This document shows, one piece after another, positions 16,910-30,100 of a DNA stretch of 64,000 nucleotides. Position numbers and translations under genes: made by a program. The first letter of the stretch is position 1; every line of letters starts with the position of its first letter. The notes beneath the pieces were generated by a model, which was given only the letters and a program-made list of their open reading frames with translations, had not been told where the DNA came from and searched no databases. Source of the stretch: Methylovorus sp. MM2. Its GTDB lineage: Bacteria; Pseudomonadota; Gammaproteobacteria; Burkholderiales; Methylophilaceae. The stretch is from NCBI RefSeq assembly GCF_001648895.1, contig NZ_LXUF01000001.1, forward strand, positions 1,285,726-1,349,725, given 5' to 3'.

Positions 16910-18169
16910 ATGAATCCATCTGCTGAAAATATTGTTCTTCTTGCTAAGCAGCATCAGATCGAAGAGCTGGAACGTTTGGTGTCCACTGGGGATTTTGTGG
17001 AAGTCGTAGGCAATCTTATCCATAGTCTTCAAGCAGAACGAGGCGCAAGTAGCTTATACATTGCTTCCTCTGGTAAGCGTTTTAGTAATGCACGAAAAGA
17101 CATAATCCAAGAATCGACTTTGCTTGAAGAGAGATTGCGTGAGTTATTCGCTGTACTGCTTAAGAATGCCACTTATGCTAATGCGAAAATGCTTTCACTT
17201 ATGGCTTGGGTTCTACTTGGACTAGATGATATTGGCCTCTTACGCCAAAAAATCAATGGACTTAAGCTCGCTGCCACAGAAGCAATCACAGCATACAGTC
17301 GTTTAATAGCGGGCTTGATCTCTTTGATCTTCGAAGTCGCTGATACCGCGATAGATCCTCGAATCTCAGTTCAATTGGTTGCGTTATTCAATCTAGTTCA
17401 AGGAAAGGAATTAGCGGGCCAAGAGCGTGCTCTAGGCTCGTATTCATTTGGATCTGGCGTGATCGGGAAAGAGCATCAACAAAGAGTTATTCATCTGATA
17501 GATTCGCAAGATAGACATTTTGATATTTTCTGCGAGCTTGCTGATAAGCGCTTGTTAACCAAATGGCGTCCAATTCAAGACTCGCCAGCAGTAGCTCAAC
17601 TAGAGCGCTTACGTCGTTTGTTAACAAGCAAAAATGCATTACAAAGCCTAGACAGTAACTTGAGCGAGGGTTGGTTCGAAAGCAGTAGTACTCGTTTAAC
17701 TGATATCTGGGAATTGCAGTGCGCCCTAGTTGATCTCATTCAGGAGACTTCAGCTCATCTTATATCTGAAGCAAAAGCTGATTTGCAGGATGTAGAGGGT
17801 CTGCTTAAACATCTGCGCGAGAACCCTCCAGCAAGAGCTGACATGAGTGATAGATTCTTTGATCCCTCCATCCCGGTTGAACTTGCCTTAGGATTTGTGG
17901 CACCAGTAGGCAATGAACATAACTCAGGAAAGACAATTATTGATCTCTTGCAGACTCAGTCTCGAAAGCTAGTCGATATGGAAATGGAGCTAGTTGCAGC
18001 CAAGAAATCTCTCGCTGAAAGAAAAACTATAGAACGGGCAAAAGGACTCTTAATGACTCGGTTCAACATTTCTGAAGATGATGCCTATAAAAAAATGCGC
18101 TCTACAGCAATGGAAAAAAAACTCAGGTTAGCAGATGTTGCAGGGACAATAATCGCTTTAGCTGATTAG
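16910..18169 (+). CDS. nasR: NasR-like nitrate-sensing transcription antiterminator (NIT-ANTAR)
   Basis: A 419-residue cytoplasmic regulator. The N-terminal 300 residues are an all-helical NIT (nitrate/nitrite sensing) domain, recognised by LIHSLQAERGASSLYIA. The last 55 residues form an ANTAR RNA-binding domain: ERKTIERAKGLLMTRFNISE, then AYKKMRSTAMEKKLRLADVA. In Klebsiella NasR, nitrate binding lets ANTAR bind leader RNA hexaloops and prevent termination. The matching leader lies upstream of nrtA in this cluster. Unlike NasS/NasT pairs, sensor and effector are one protein. No clear ribosome-binding site is seen before the ATG. It has its own sigma-54-type promoter. Confidence 0.92.
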   Translation: MNPSAENIVLLAKQHQIEELERLVSTGDFVEVVGNLIHSLQAERGASSLYIASSGKRFSNARKDIIQESTLLEERLRELFAVLLKNATYANAKMLSLMAWVLLGLDDIGLLRQKINGLKLAATEAITAYSRLIAGLISLIFEVADTAIDPRISVQLVALFNLVQGKELAGQERALGSYSFGSGVIGKEHQQRVIHLIDSQDRHFDIFCELADKRLLTKWRPIQDSPAVAQLERLRRLLTSKNALQSLDSNLSEGWFESSSTRLTDIWELQCALVDLIQETSAHLISEAKADLQDVEGLLKHLRENPPARADMSDRFFDPSIPVELALGFVAPVGNEHNSGKTIIDLLQTQSRKLVDMEMELVAAKKSLAERKTIERAKGLLMTRFNISEDDAYKKMRSTAMEKKLRLADVAGTIIALAD

Positions 18170-18469
18170 AGTGCTGTCATTAGACTGTTCAGATTATATT
18201 TAACATAATATACATTATGCGAAATTAAAGAGTGAGCAACGCCACTGAACACTGCAGCTATATTGGAGCTTATGGTTATTGTTGATCTACTTAAAAAAAA
18301 ATAGACCAGACGTAAATAAATATGAGCGATTATTTCAGTGCTGCCTATACCTCAGCATCAACTAGTCTAAAATTTTCAGCCCATAAAATAGATTGAACCT
18401 GCATTTCGTTTTAATTGTCATTTATAAGGTGGCGATAATTCAGCTATGACTCGAGAAAGGAATTACTTT
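18170..18469. other. 300-bp gap without recognised features
   Basis: A/T-rich spacer between nasR and the next small gene. I see no ORF with a ribosome-binding site, no strong hairpin and no tRNA. It presumably holds the promoter of the following gene, but no convincing -35/-10 pair stood out. Confidence 0.4.
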
Positions 18470-18691
18470 ATGAAAGTCGATATTTACAAAAGTGCATCAA
18501 GTAATCACAAGTTTATTTCTGTAGTGGCTGGGTCGGATATTTCACATGTTGAAGTACAAGACCCCGATTTCGCGAAATTGATTCGTAAAAGCTCTGGTGT
18601 AGAGTTGGATGAGAGCCCAGCATCGCTGATAACATCAGATATTAAGAAGCAAGGTTATCATTTACATCTAGCTCGATACCCTATTTGTTAA
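18470..18691 (+). CDS. Small cytoplasmic protein, possibly DUF6139-like (73 aa)
   Basis: A 73-residue protein starting MKVDIYKSASSNHKFISVV. From memory, this opening and the later GVELDESPASLI resemble DUF6139, a family of small proteobacterial proteins of unknown role; the match is unchecked. There is no signal or membrane segment. AAAGGA at 18457-18462 supports ATG 18470 over an in-frame ATG at 18446. The gene ends at a strong bidirectional terminator. Function unknown. Confidence 0.65.
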   Translation: MKVDIYKSASSNHKFISVVAGSDISHVEVQDPDFAKLIRKSSGVELDESPASLITSDIKKQGYHLHLARYPIC

Positions 18692-18715
18692 TTTTGATTG
18701 TTAGCGTTCACCATG

Positions 18716-18743
18716 AAAAAGCCCCATATTCGGGGCTTTTTAT
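18716..18743 (+). terminator. Bidirectional intrinsic terminator
   Basis: AAAAAGCCCC and GGGGCTTTTT form a perfect stem with a short loop. It is placed between convergent genes and can serve both the 73-aa gene and the channel-like gene. Confidence 0.9.
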
Positions 18744-18762
18744 TTGCTGTTTTTAAAAGTGA

Positions 18763-19449
18763 TTACTGGCGCTTCTTTATCTTTAGCTTGGCATCTATGT
18801 CACTGATGACTTGCGATGCCCATTCTTTGCCGCCTAAGCCAAATGCAAGTGCTAGGGCTAAGAATATTGCGCCAAATACAATCACAAATAATGCTGTAAG
18901 TAGCTGGGTGCCGATATCTAGCTGTTCAAGTGCTACGAATAAGGTGAATATTTGAATGCCGTATTCAACCGATGTGCTGATAGAGAGCGCGCCATCAAAC
19001 TTGATGCTGTGGAGCCAAGCAAATACTAAGCGGTTGATAAAACGTGCCAGCAATGTACCGAATATCAGTACCAAAATAGCTACAATAATCTTTGGTAGAT
19101 AATTCGCTAGGTGATTGAGCATCTCAGCGACTTCTGTCAGGCCAAGCATATTGGCGCCTGTCGTTACGAATAATAATATCACTAGCCAGTAGATGACTTG
19201 GCCGATCACACCGCTTAGGGTGAGGTCTAACTCACTGTGCTGCAAAAATTCTTCAAGACCGGATCTTGCAGCAAACTTATCAAAGTGCGTTAGCTCAAGC
19301 ACCCTTTTAACCCCTAGGCAGGCGATTTTGGCGCATATCCAGCCAAAGAAAAGAATGACAATTACAGCGAGTAATTTGGGGAAAAAAGTGGCGACTTGTG
19401 TCCAGAATTGATTGAGCGATGAAAGAAAGATGTCTATTTGGTACTGCAT
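18763..19449 (-). CDS. TM-helix repeat (CmpX-like) mechanosensitive-channel-related membrane protein
   Basis: A 228-residue inner-membrane protein with about five hydrophobic helices. It contains two copies of the conserved TM-helix repeat (PF05552-type): KLLAVIVILFFGWICAKI near residues 25-42 and KIIVAILVLIFGTLLARF in the middle. The last helix is the glycine- and alanine-rich ALALAFGLGGKEWA. CmpX of Pseudomonas and related proteins have this layout. It lacks the cytoplasmic beta domain of MscS, so gating function is uncertain. It is a single-gene unit. Confidence 0.8.
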   Translation of the reverse strand: MQYQIDIFLSSLNQFWTQVATFFPKLLAVIVILFFGWICAKIACLGVKRVLELTHFDKFAARSGLEEFLQHSELDLTLSGVIGQVIYWLVILLFVTTGANMLGLTEVAEMLNHLANYLPKIIVAILVLIFGTLLARFINRLVFAWLHSIKFDGALSISTSVEYGIQIFTLFVALEQLDIGTQLLTALFVIVFGAIFLALALAFGLGGKEWASQVISDIDAKLKIKKRQ

Positions 19450-19499
19450 TTTGCACTCCTCTTTGATTTTGCGAGATCAGGCTCGATCTTCGGCTAGTT

Positions 19500-19641
19500 T
19501 TGCCACAGCGCGAAGGGATTAACGAGACGCTGTATGATTATTGGCATTTATTCTCTACCAAATGAGCCTGTCTCGCAATAAAGTTGAGGCAATAATTTAA
19601 TAAATAACATTAATTTAATTAAATAATTAATTGTTTAATAA
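19500..19641. other. A/T-rich intergenic segment with a short repeat
   Basis: A very A/T-rich spacer containing TTAATTAAATAAT twice, near 19615 and, inside the end of the DoxX gene, near 19660. No gene is seen in it. Confidence 0.4.
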
Positions 19642-20145
19642 CTATTTATTTATATTTTTCTTAATTAAATAATCCAGACTTATTTTGCCTGCGCCGCTAA
19701 AAATTAGCGGCAAAAACATGACAATAAAGATCACGGGTAATTTGTAGTTGCCAAACCCATCCCCATCAATATCTTCAATGCGGTAGCCTTGCAATAGCTG
19801 GCCCAAGGTATTCCAATGTTCCGGCCAATGCACTGCGGATATCGCAACGATAGTCAGAATGATTAATGATATGGAGAAAAATCTGGTAGCTAAACCAAGA
19901 ATAAGCGCCGCTGCGCCTACAAGTTCAAAGATAGTTGCGATATGCCAGCTGATATCGGGCGGTAACAGATTAAATGGGAAAGGAAAGCTGACATCAGCGA
20001 ACCAATTGGCACCTGTGAGCTTCTCATAGCCTGATTCGCCAAATTCCCATGCTAATAACAGGCGTAAGAACAAAGGTGGAATATAGCGTGAGACCGCATC
20101 TAGCGTATCTGCGAGTTTAAAGTAATGACGGATAATAAATGACAT
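19642..20145 (-). CDS. DoxX-family membrane protein
   Basis: A 167-residue protein with four membrane helices and the DoxX signature (LRLLLAWEFGESGYEKLTG at the start and an EHW...G loop). DoxX-like proteins are linked to respiratory or sulfur-redox complexes, but the biochemical role of most is unknown. It lies 55 bp downstream of msrQ on the same strand, so it may be co-transcribed with msrPQ; a role in membrane redox repair would be an inference from context. The predicted extracytoplasmic loop contains LPPDISWH. Confidence 0.8.
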   Translation of the reverse strand: MSFIIRHYFKLADTLDAVSRYIPPLFLRLLLAWEFGESGYEKLTGANWFADVSFPFPFNLLPPDISWHIATIFELVGAAALILGLATRFFSISLIILTIVAISAVHWPEHWNTLGQLLQGYRIEDIDGDGFGNYKLPVIFIVMFLPLIFSGAGKISLDYLIKKNINK

Positions 20146-20199
20146 GACAACCCCTTTTAATGTGTGATGTATGCCTTAGTCGTGTCTACCGCCCTCTCC

Positions 20200-20811
20200 T
20201 TACGCTTTCTTTAATATTTTCTTATAGTTGAAATAGATGCGTATGCCTAAAAGCATTGCCAGTACAGTCGCGTAGATGAATGGTTCGGTGATATCTTTTT
20301 TTACTAGCCACCAGAAATGCATAATCACAAGAATCGCGATTATATAGACAAGGCGATGCAGGGTTTTCCAACGCCCTTTCAAGCGCCGCATCATAAAGTT
20401 ATTGGAAGTGAATGCCAATGGGATGGTCAGTACAAATGCGCTAAAGCCAACCAACACAAACGGGTGCTTGCCGATATCGTAAGCAATGTCCTCCCAAACG
20501 AACCAGAAATCTAGCCAGATATACGCCAGAAAGTGCAGGCAGACGTAGAAAAACATTAGCAGGCCAAACATGCCTCTCAGTTGAATTTGCCAAGTTAGGC
20601 CGGTGAGAAGACGTATAGGTGTCATAGATAAGGTGATCAGCAGCATGACCAATGCCCACGTGCCGGTTGAATGCTCGACGAACTGGATGGGATTTGCGCC
20701 TAGGCTATCTTGCCAGCCCAATATGAATAACCTGATTAAGGGAATCATTGCGATAGCAATAATGACACCCTTTAACCAGAATATCTGTTTCTTGCTTGGT
20801 GCTGGCAGCAT
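20200..20811 (-). CDS. msrQ: MsrQ, haem-binding membrane subunit of methionine sulfoxide reductase
   Basis: A 203-residue integral membrane protein of the ferric-reductase-like YedZ/MsrQ family, with six helices and His residues that bind b-type haem (FVEHSTG, VCLHFLAY, LHRLVYI, MHFWWL). It passes electrons from the quinone pool or a flavin reductase to periplasmic MsrP. The ATG at 20811 overlaps the msrP stop (TGATG), showing translational coupling; the TTG one codon earlier is not needed. Confidence 0.92.
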   Translation of the reverse strand: MLPAPSKKQIFWLKGVIIAIAMIPLIRLFILGWQDSLGANPIQFVEHSTGTWALVMLLITLSMTPIRLLTGLTWQIQLRGMFGLLMFFYVCLHFLAYIWLDFWFVWEDIAYDIGKHPFVLVGFSAFVLTIPLAFTSNNFMMRRLKGRWKTLHRLVYIIAILVIMHFWWLVKKDITEPFIYATVLAMLLGIRIYFNYKKILKKA

Positions 20812-21788
20812 CAATAGTTTTTTCGTAAGTCCATCCCTGTATATAGCTGCGCGACCTGCTCTGCATAGCCATTGAACATCTTGGTCTTGATCCTAGGTGA
20901 GAACAATCCCCCGCCTATCCTACGCTCAGATGATTGTGTCCAGCGCGGGTGATCTACTTCAGGATTCACATTCGCATAGAAGCCGTACTCGTTGGGTCCG
21001 GCTTTCATCCAGGTTGTCTGCGGCATCTTATCGGTGAACCTGATCTTGACGATAGCTTTGGCACCTTTGAAACCATATTTCCATGGTACGACAAGTCGCA
21101 TCGGTGCGCCGTTCTGGTTGGGCAGCATTTCACCATATAGGCCGACGGCCATGATAGTGAGCGGATTCATCGCTTCATCCATACGCAGGCCTTCTGTATA
21201 TGGCCAATCCAATATAGGTACGCGTACTCTAGGCATGCTTCTTTCATCAGCAAGCGAGATGAACTCGACATATTTTGCATTACCCGTTGGCTCGGCACAT
21301 TTAATTAGGTCTGCCAAAGGAAACCCCACCCACGGAATGACCATAGACCAGCCCTCTACACAGCGCATACGGTAGATGCGCTCTTGCAGTGGTGCGATTT
21401 TGAAAATGTCTTCTATGGATATCTGCTTGGCTTTTTTAACCGCGCCCTCTATGGATACCGTCCACGGTGTCGGCTTGAATAACAGGGCTTCATGGGCAGG
21501 GTCGTTCTTGCCTGTGCCAAATTCATAATAATTATTGTAGGTAGTGACGTCTTCATAGGGTGTAAGTTTTTCATCAGCGCCATAAGATGATTTGCTGAAG
21601 CCCGCTATCTTTTGCCGTTGAACAGCGGCTTCTGCATTGATGCTGAATAAGCCACTTGCTGTTGCAGCCCCTGCAAGAAGACTCAGCCCTGCGGTTTTAA
21701 TGAAGTCTCTACGGTTATGGAAAACATGAGGTGGTGTAATTTCTGAAGAGAGGGAATCAGATGCTCTGCGTGTAACGATGAGTGCCAT
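20811..21788 (-). CDS. msrP: MsrP, periplasmic methionine sulfoxide reductase catalytic subunit
   Basis: A 325-residue molybdopterin protein of the sulfite-oxidase fold that reduces methionine sulfoxide in oxidised periplasmic proteins. The N-terminus carries a Tat signal (NRRDFIKTAG near residues 25-34, then a hydrophobic Ala-rich region). The Mo ligand is the Cys in MRCVEGWSM (about residue 143), and the Moco-binding segment LVVPWKYGFKGAK follows. Length is typical. First gene of the msrPQ-doxX unit. Confidence 0.95.
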   Translation of the reverse strand: MALIVTRRASDSLSSEITPPHVFHNRRDFIKTAGLSLLAGAATASGLFSINAEAAVQRQKIAGFSKSSYGADEKLTPYEDVTTYNNYYEFGTGKNDPAHEALLFKPTPWTVSIEGAVKKAKQISIEDIFKIAPLQERIYRMRCVEGWSMVIPWVGFPLADLIKCAEPTGNAKYVEFISLADERSMPRVRVPILDWPYTEGLRMDEAMNPLTIMAVGLYGEMLPNQNGAPMRLVVPWKYGFKGAKAIVKIRFTDKMPQTTWMKAGPNEYGFYANVNPEVDHPRWTQSSERRIGGGLFSPRIKTKMFNGYAEQVAQLYTGMDLRKNY

Positions 21789-21900
21789 GGTGTTCTACTC
21801 CGCTTATCAACTAAATAGTGAGGGTAACTAATCGTTAGTCGCTGCATTACGCTTTACCTTACATGGAACACAAGGCTTTGTTGTCTTTTTTATTGCAACC

Positions 21901-22809
21901 TCAGTCTACTGCTAGTTGGTCGATGACTTTACTGACCTGATCATTCAGCTCTTTCGCACCAATCTGATCACATATCTTTTGCGCATCGGCGAGTAGTGGT
22001 TGAACATCCGCTGTTTGCTTATTGGCTATTTTTGCTAAAGCTAGATAGTAATATGATCTTGCTTCCCAGTATGCACCGCCCTGCTCTTTGCTAAGCTTGA
22101 TGACTTTCTGGATATATTTTTCAGCATTAGGATAATCATTTGCAGCGGTATAAATGCGGCCAAGCTCCAGCATGGCATTAGCATAATCACTGGTATCACC
22201 CGCATGCGCTTGCATCAGCATGGCTTTCACCTGAAACTCGATAGCCAGCTCATGCTTACCTAGCCTGCTATAGGTATCGGCGATGCGGGCATAATTATCA
22301 CCGCGCTCATTATCGTTTGCCGCTAGCTTGGATCCAGCAAGATAGCTTTCAAGACCTGAAGTTAGTTGACCGGAATCCACCAGCGTTTCACCGATCAGAT
22401 TCAGGTTGATGCGTTCAAATCGTTTGTTATTTTCTGCGCGTGCAAGCGTTAGCCCTTGTTCGTAGCTTTCGATAGCTTCGACATATTGCTGAGCATTTTT
22501 CTTTACATTACCGATAAGAACCAAGGCCACCATTTGGTCTATAGGTGTTTGCGAGACTTCCTTGGCTTTTTCCAGCGAGGCTAAAGACTCCGGCACCTGG
22601 TTCATTAGGCTATAAGCTCGCCCTTTGCAGATAAGTCCATCACGATTGCTCTTGTTCTGCTTAAGGATTTTCTCTGACAAAGACATTGCTTTATCCGCAT
22701 CACCTTGATTAATAGCTTGGTTACAGGCAGCTATATCGCCAGCCAAGTCGGCATGTGCGTAAGTTGATACTGTAAAAAGGGTAGCTAAAGCGATGTAACG
22801 TAGGGACAT
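21901..22809 (-). CDS. Secreted TPR-repeat protein
   Basis: A 302-residue protein beginning with a signal peptide (MSLRYIALATLFTVSTYAHA), then at least five tetratricopeptide-like repeats recognisable by paired helices with conserved Ala, Gly, Tyr and Pro (for example AIESYEQGLTLARAENN and AMLELGRIYTAANDYPNAEKY). It is predicted to be periplasmic. TPR arrays bind proteins, so a scaffold role is likely, but the partner is unknown. The start at 22809 is three bases past the cysQ stop; a longer frame from 22833 would start inside cysQ and spoil the signal peptide. Probably co-transcribed with ligA and cysQ. Confidence 0.8.
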   Translation of the reverse strand: MSLRYIALATLFTVSTYAHADLAGDIAACNQAINQGDADKAMSLSEKILKQNKSNRDGLICKGRAYSLMNQVPESLASLEKAKEVSQTPIDQMVALVLIGNVKKNAQQYVEAIESYEQGLTLARAENNKRFERINLNLIGETLVDSGQLTSGLESYLAGSKLAANDNERGDNYARIADTYSRLGKHELAIEFQVKAMLMQAHAGDTSDYANAMLELGRIYTAANDYPNAEKYIQKVIKLSKEQGGAYWEARSYYYLALAKIANKQTADVQPLLADAQKICDQIGAKELNDQVSKVIDQLAVD

Positions 22810-22811
22810 GA

Positions 22812-25728
<2,917 letters not shown>

Positions 25729-27078
25729 CTACGAAAATAATCTCAATGCACATGCGCTGCCAGGCACTACGCCACGAGTCACCATGTGCGCATGAATGAT
25801 CTTAAGTTGCTGGCGAATCTTATCGATCTGTAGTTCACCTAATGGCCGCTGGTTGTCATCTACAAGGCTGGCATTCAGGCTATGAGCCATCTGCTTGGCA
25901 ACGAGCACCATTTGATTGAAAACTTCAGCCGAGTTTTTCACACGTGGAATATCAAGCTGAATGCTGACACCACGCAGTACAACCGTGCGCAGCATCTCAA
26001 GAGTGAAGGGGTTATTGTCTTGATTGACCAGCGAAAATAGTTGGATACCATCAGCTTCATAATGAAAAGCACCATCATCACCGAGTATCAATCCCCCTGC
26101 TTCTGCCAGCCCCCTGAACTTGGTACCTGTGAATGGGCCGCTACTTCCTTGAATCACGTGCAGACTGACGAGCTTATCAACATCAATGCAGAATTGATCT
26201 AATTCATTGGCATAACTTAATGGGTCCGGATTGCCGTGCCATTCTACTTGCGCGCCCAATTGCAGGCCAATTTCATCGATCCCATTCTGGAAGCGGAATA
26301 AGGTCTCTTTGCTCACTGCACCTGATCTGTCTGCCAACTGCAAACTACAAGCGACTTTTTTGAATTCAGCCTGTTCATGGTCACGGGTCAATAAGTACCA
26401 GTGATTGTCGGCACCCAAGCCATAGGCATAGATCGCTTTATCAACATCGGCAAATGAAAGAAAAAAATCACGTAGCTTCAGGCCAGTCAAAGGATGCGGG
26501 AGATATAGAAGTGCTGCCAGATCAATCTGATGGTAGATGGTTTCAGGTAGAGAAACTGATTCTTCAATTTCTTTTTGTATCGGTATTTCATCATGTATTG
26601 CATTGGCAAACCCCACTTCATCCACCAGTGCGCGGACGTCCTCTAATAATGGCTCTATTGGCTCATAAGCAGGTTGTGGTGGAGCGATTGGCTGTTCCAA
26701 AACGATTTCATCTGCATCACTGATCATATTTTCACTGATGGCTGGCTCAGCATGAATGTCTTCTTTTGGCGTATGCGCTAACTGTGGCATGCGCGTGGCA
26801 ATATCACGCTCGAACTCCTCTAATTCAGCAGCTGTCTCTGTGAGCGGCAGCTCATCCTCCAAGGCATAGTGAGCCATGGCCTCGTCTATATCTTCTTGCA
26901 AGATCGCGGTGTCTGTATCGATCTTGAAATCCTGATCCATCAGTACATCACGCTCAGGTGCTACGAAGCGCTCGGCGGCTTCATTGCGTAGCTTGCGCTC
27001 TTGCCACCAGTTGAACAGCACAACCGAGGCGATGATCACTAAGCCCAGCATCAATAAAATTAATTGCAAATCAGTCAT
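25729..27078 (-). CDS. zipA: ZipA-like cell division protein
   Basis: A 449-residue protein with one N-terminal membrane helix (about residues 5-25), a long acidic Glu/Pro-rich linker to about residue 185, and a C-terminal ZipA FtsZ-binding domain with beta strands and the typical FHYEADGIQLFSLVNQDNN segment. ZipA tethers FtsZ to the inner membrane at the division site. The domain is well conserved in Gammaproteobacteria; in betaproteobacteria the protein is more divergent and longer. It lies between smc and ligA, as in Pseudomonas. The assignment rests on domain pattern and gene order. Confidence 0.85.
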   Translation of the reverse strand: MTDLQLILLMLGLVIIASVVLFNWWQERKLRNEAAERFVAPERDVLMDQDFKIDTDTAILQEDIDEAMAHYALEDELPLTETAAELEEFERDIATRMPQLAHTPKEDIHAEPAISENMISDADEIVLEQPIAPPQPAYEPIEPLLEDVRALVDEVGFANAIHDEIPIQKEIEESVSLPETIYHQIDLAALLYLPHPLTGLKLRDFFLSFADVDKAIYAYGLGADNHWYLLTRDHEQAEFKKVACSLQLADRSGAVSKETLFRFQNGIDEIGLQLGAQVEWHGNPDPLSYANELDQFCIDVDKLVSLHVIQGSSGPFTGTKFRGLAEAGGLILGDDGAFHYEADGIQLFSLVNQDNNPFTLEMLRTVVLRGVSIQLDIPRVKNSAEVFNQMVLVAKQMAHSLNASLVDDNQRPLGELQIDKIRQQLKIIHAHMVTRGVVPGSACALRLFS

Positions 27079-27114
27079 TTATCTTAACTCTGTTATGGTT
27101 TCAGGTTCGGTCTT

Positions 27115-30100
27115 TCAGACCAAAACCTCTTGGTGCATTTGCATGGCAGCCTCAATATCGACTTCCACAATGCGCGAAACTCCTGATTCTTGCATGGTAA
27201 CGCCTATCAGCTGCTGTGCCATCTCCATGGTTATTTTATTATGGCTGACGAATAAAAATTGTGTTCGTTCAGACATTTTTTTCACCATATTGCAAAAACG
27301 TTCAGTATTGCTGTCATCCAAGGGGGCGTCTACTTCATCCATCAAGCAGAATGGCGCTGGGTTTAACCTGAATAAGGCAAATACCAATGCCAATGCGGTC
27401 AATGCTTTCTCGCCGCCTGACAGTAGATGAATTGTACTGTTCTTTTTACCCGGTGGTTGGGCAAAAACTTGCATGCCAGTGTCCAGTATCTCATCACCCA
27501 ATAGTTCTAGTCTGGCCTGTCCACCGCCAAATAGTGCTGTAAATAGCTCGCCAAAATGCTTATTCGCCTCATCAAATGTATGCTGCAAGCGGCTGCGCGT
27601 CTCACGATCTATACGTTTTATCGCATCTTCAAGCGTCATCATGGCTTGTTCAAGATCTGCCGCCTGACTATCAAGGTAAACCTTGCGCTCCCGTTCGCTG
27701 GAAAGCTCCTGTATAGCTGCGAGGTTAACGGGGCCAAGTTCTTCTATCTGCATTGCTAAGGCGGCAGACGTGCGCTCGATGTCCGATACTTTTGCATTTG
27801 CTGAAAGCTTTTGTGATAAAACGCTTTCAGCAAGCCCTGTTTCTATCAATGCAGCTTGGCATTGCTCAAAATGCAGGCGCGTTTGTTGTTCTGTTAAGCG
27901 TGCCTGCTCAAGCTTGTCACGCAAGGGATGCAATATCTGCTCATTTTGCATGCGGTTGCGCTCTTGATTTTGCAGCTCAAGCTCGATACCTGCCATTGCA
28001 TCACGTGCTGCTGCCAGCTCAGCCTCTCTTTGCTGTTTAGTCGTTAATGCAGTCTCGAGGTTAGCCTTGAGGCTTTCCATTTTTGCAGCCTCAAGCAAAT
28101 TATCCGTTTCATTTTTACGGATGATTAACGAGGATTTTTCCTCATCTAAAAAATTAATTTTATTAATTATCTCATTGATATTATTTAATATTAATTTCTT
28201 ATTAAAGACTTGCTCTTGTACTAGGCGCTCCGCCTTTTGTAATTCATTACGCGCATCATTTAGCGCTAGCTCTGCCGTTTGTCGTGCTGCTTGCATTGCT
28301 TCACGTGAGGCTTGCAGGGGTTGTAAAGAGGCCCGCACATCGTGAATGTTGGTTTGCTTTTGTTGCTGCTCAGCTTGCTGGGTAGCAAGCCGTTGCTGCA
28401 GGTTTACCTGCTCAGACTGCATCACCTTTTGACGGTCACGTGCATGTTGCTGCTGTTGCGTTAAACGCTGTATCTCAAGGTGCAACTGGTGCTGTGCTTG
28501 CGTACCGACTTTAAGTACTTGCTGCTGCTCTTGGTAAATAGTACGCAATTTCTGCAGTGCCTGCTCAGCGACACCCAGTGCTTCTACTCTATGGCTCAGG
28601 TTCTGTTCTAATGCAGGCATCTCGGCCTGAAGCGCCTCAAGCTCCCGTTGCCGCTCCAGTACACCATGTAGCGCGGATTGCGCAGCATAAAAAGATATGC
28701 TGTTTTTGGTGTAAACATCACCTAGCGTATTAACCAGCATCTCCCCATCAGCCAACGATTGGCTGATGGCGTGAATGTCGGCATCATTTTCCACAACATA
28801 AACGCCTGCCAACCAATCATTCAACAGAGATGCAATGCCTGAGTCGGAGGCTTTAACAATCTCGTTGATCGGGGTTAGATGCGGATGTGCTTTTATATTT
28901 ACGGCAGATCGATTGGGTATCGCGATCACCAAACCCGCTGGCGGCCGCTCTTTAAAAGAAAAGTCGCCAGAATCCTGTGGTTTCAATAGCGCATTCAGTC
29001 GTGCGCCAAGTACAGACTCAAGCGCGGTTTCCCAGCCGGCAGAAATATTAATCTTCTGCCAAAGGCGCTCTGCATTTTTAAGCCCTGCCTCTTGCAGCCA
29101 TGTATCCAGCTTTGATTCATGCCCTAAGGATTGCTGTATTTTTTGCAGTGAGGTGATTTGTGCATCTGTTTGCGCCAAACTACGTTCTGCTGCATGCTGT
29201 GCCTCGCGAAACTCCCTGATCTCTTCAATCAATTTTTGCTCATGATTGCGCAACTCGATAAGATTTTGCTCGAATTTAACAATCTCAGCGTACGTAGTGT
29301 CATGTAGCGCCTGCTTATCCAGAAGCACTTGTTCATCTGGTATTTGCAGGCTCGCCTGCTCAGATTCCAGTCGTTGCAACCTTTGCTTGATATCAGTGAT
29401 GGCGCGCGTCAAATGTTCCAGATTAGTCGACTCAAGGCGAATGCCCTGCTCGGCATCGGTTAACGCTTTTTGCGCATTTGCAAAGTTTTCCTGAGCTGCC
29501 TTAAATGCGCTTTCCGCGCCTGGTAGCGCCTGCCTTGCCGTTGATAGTTGATCGTCGGCAGTTAATTCGTGCTTGATGACATCTTGTTCTTGCTGCCTGA
29601 GTTGTTGCAGGTTTTCCTGAAGCAAGGCGCTTTGTGCTTCTGACTTTTGGGATTGTGCGGCGATCTGCTGTAACTGTGCCATGAGTCTTTCGCGCGCCTC
29701 TTGCGTATGCTTAACCTGCTGCTCAAGGTTGGAGACTTCCGCATTGGTCTCGTAATACCTTGCTTGTGCAGATTGTACGCTTTCACTAGAGGCATAATGC
29801 TGCTGCCGCAATGTCTCAACAGTGCTTTCCGCTTTGCGCAATGAAGCCATTTGTGATTCAAGCTCGTTGACCAGCTTATCTACATGCCGCTGAGACTTCT
29901 CCCAAGCGCCCGCAGCGTCTTGTTTCTTCAACAGCCACAACATGCCTTGCGTTAATTTTAATTCGTCTTGTAGGCGATGGTATTGCTCTGTAATGAGTGC
30001 CTGCGATTCTAGCCGCGTAATCTGTTTGGCAATCTCATTGCGTACATCTTCTATGCGCGTTAGGTTCTCTCGGGTATCTCGCAGGCGCAGCTCGGTCTCG

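Noticed and set aside
19610-19675. A/T-rich direct repeat as a replication origin or iteron array
   Set aside because: Only two copies of a low-complexity A/T motif, one inside a coding region, and no initiator gene or DnaA boxes.
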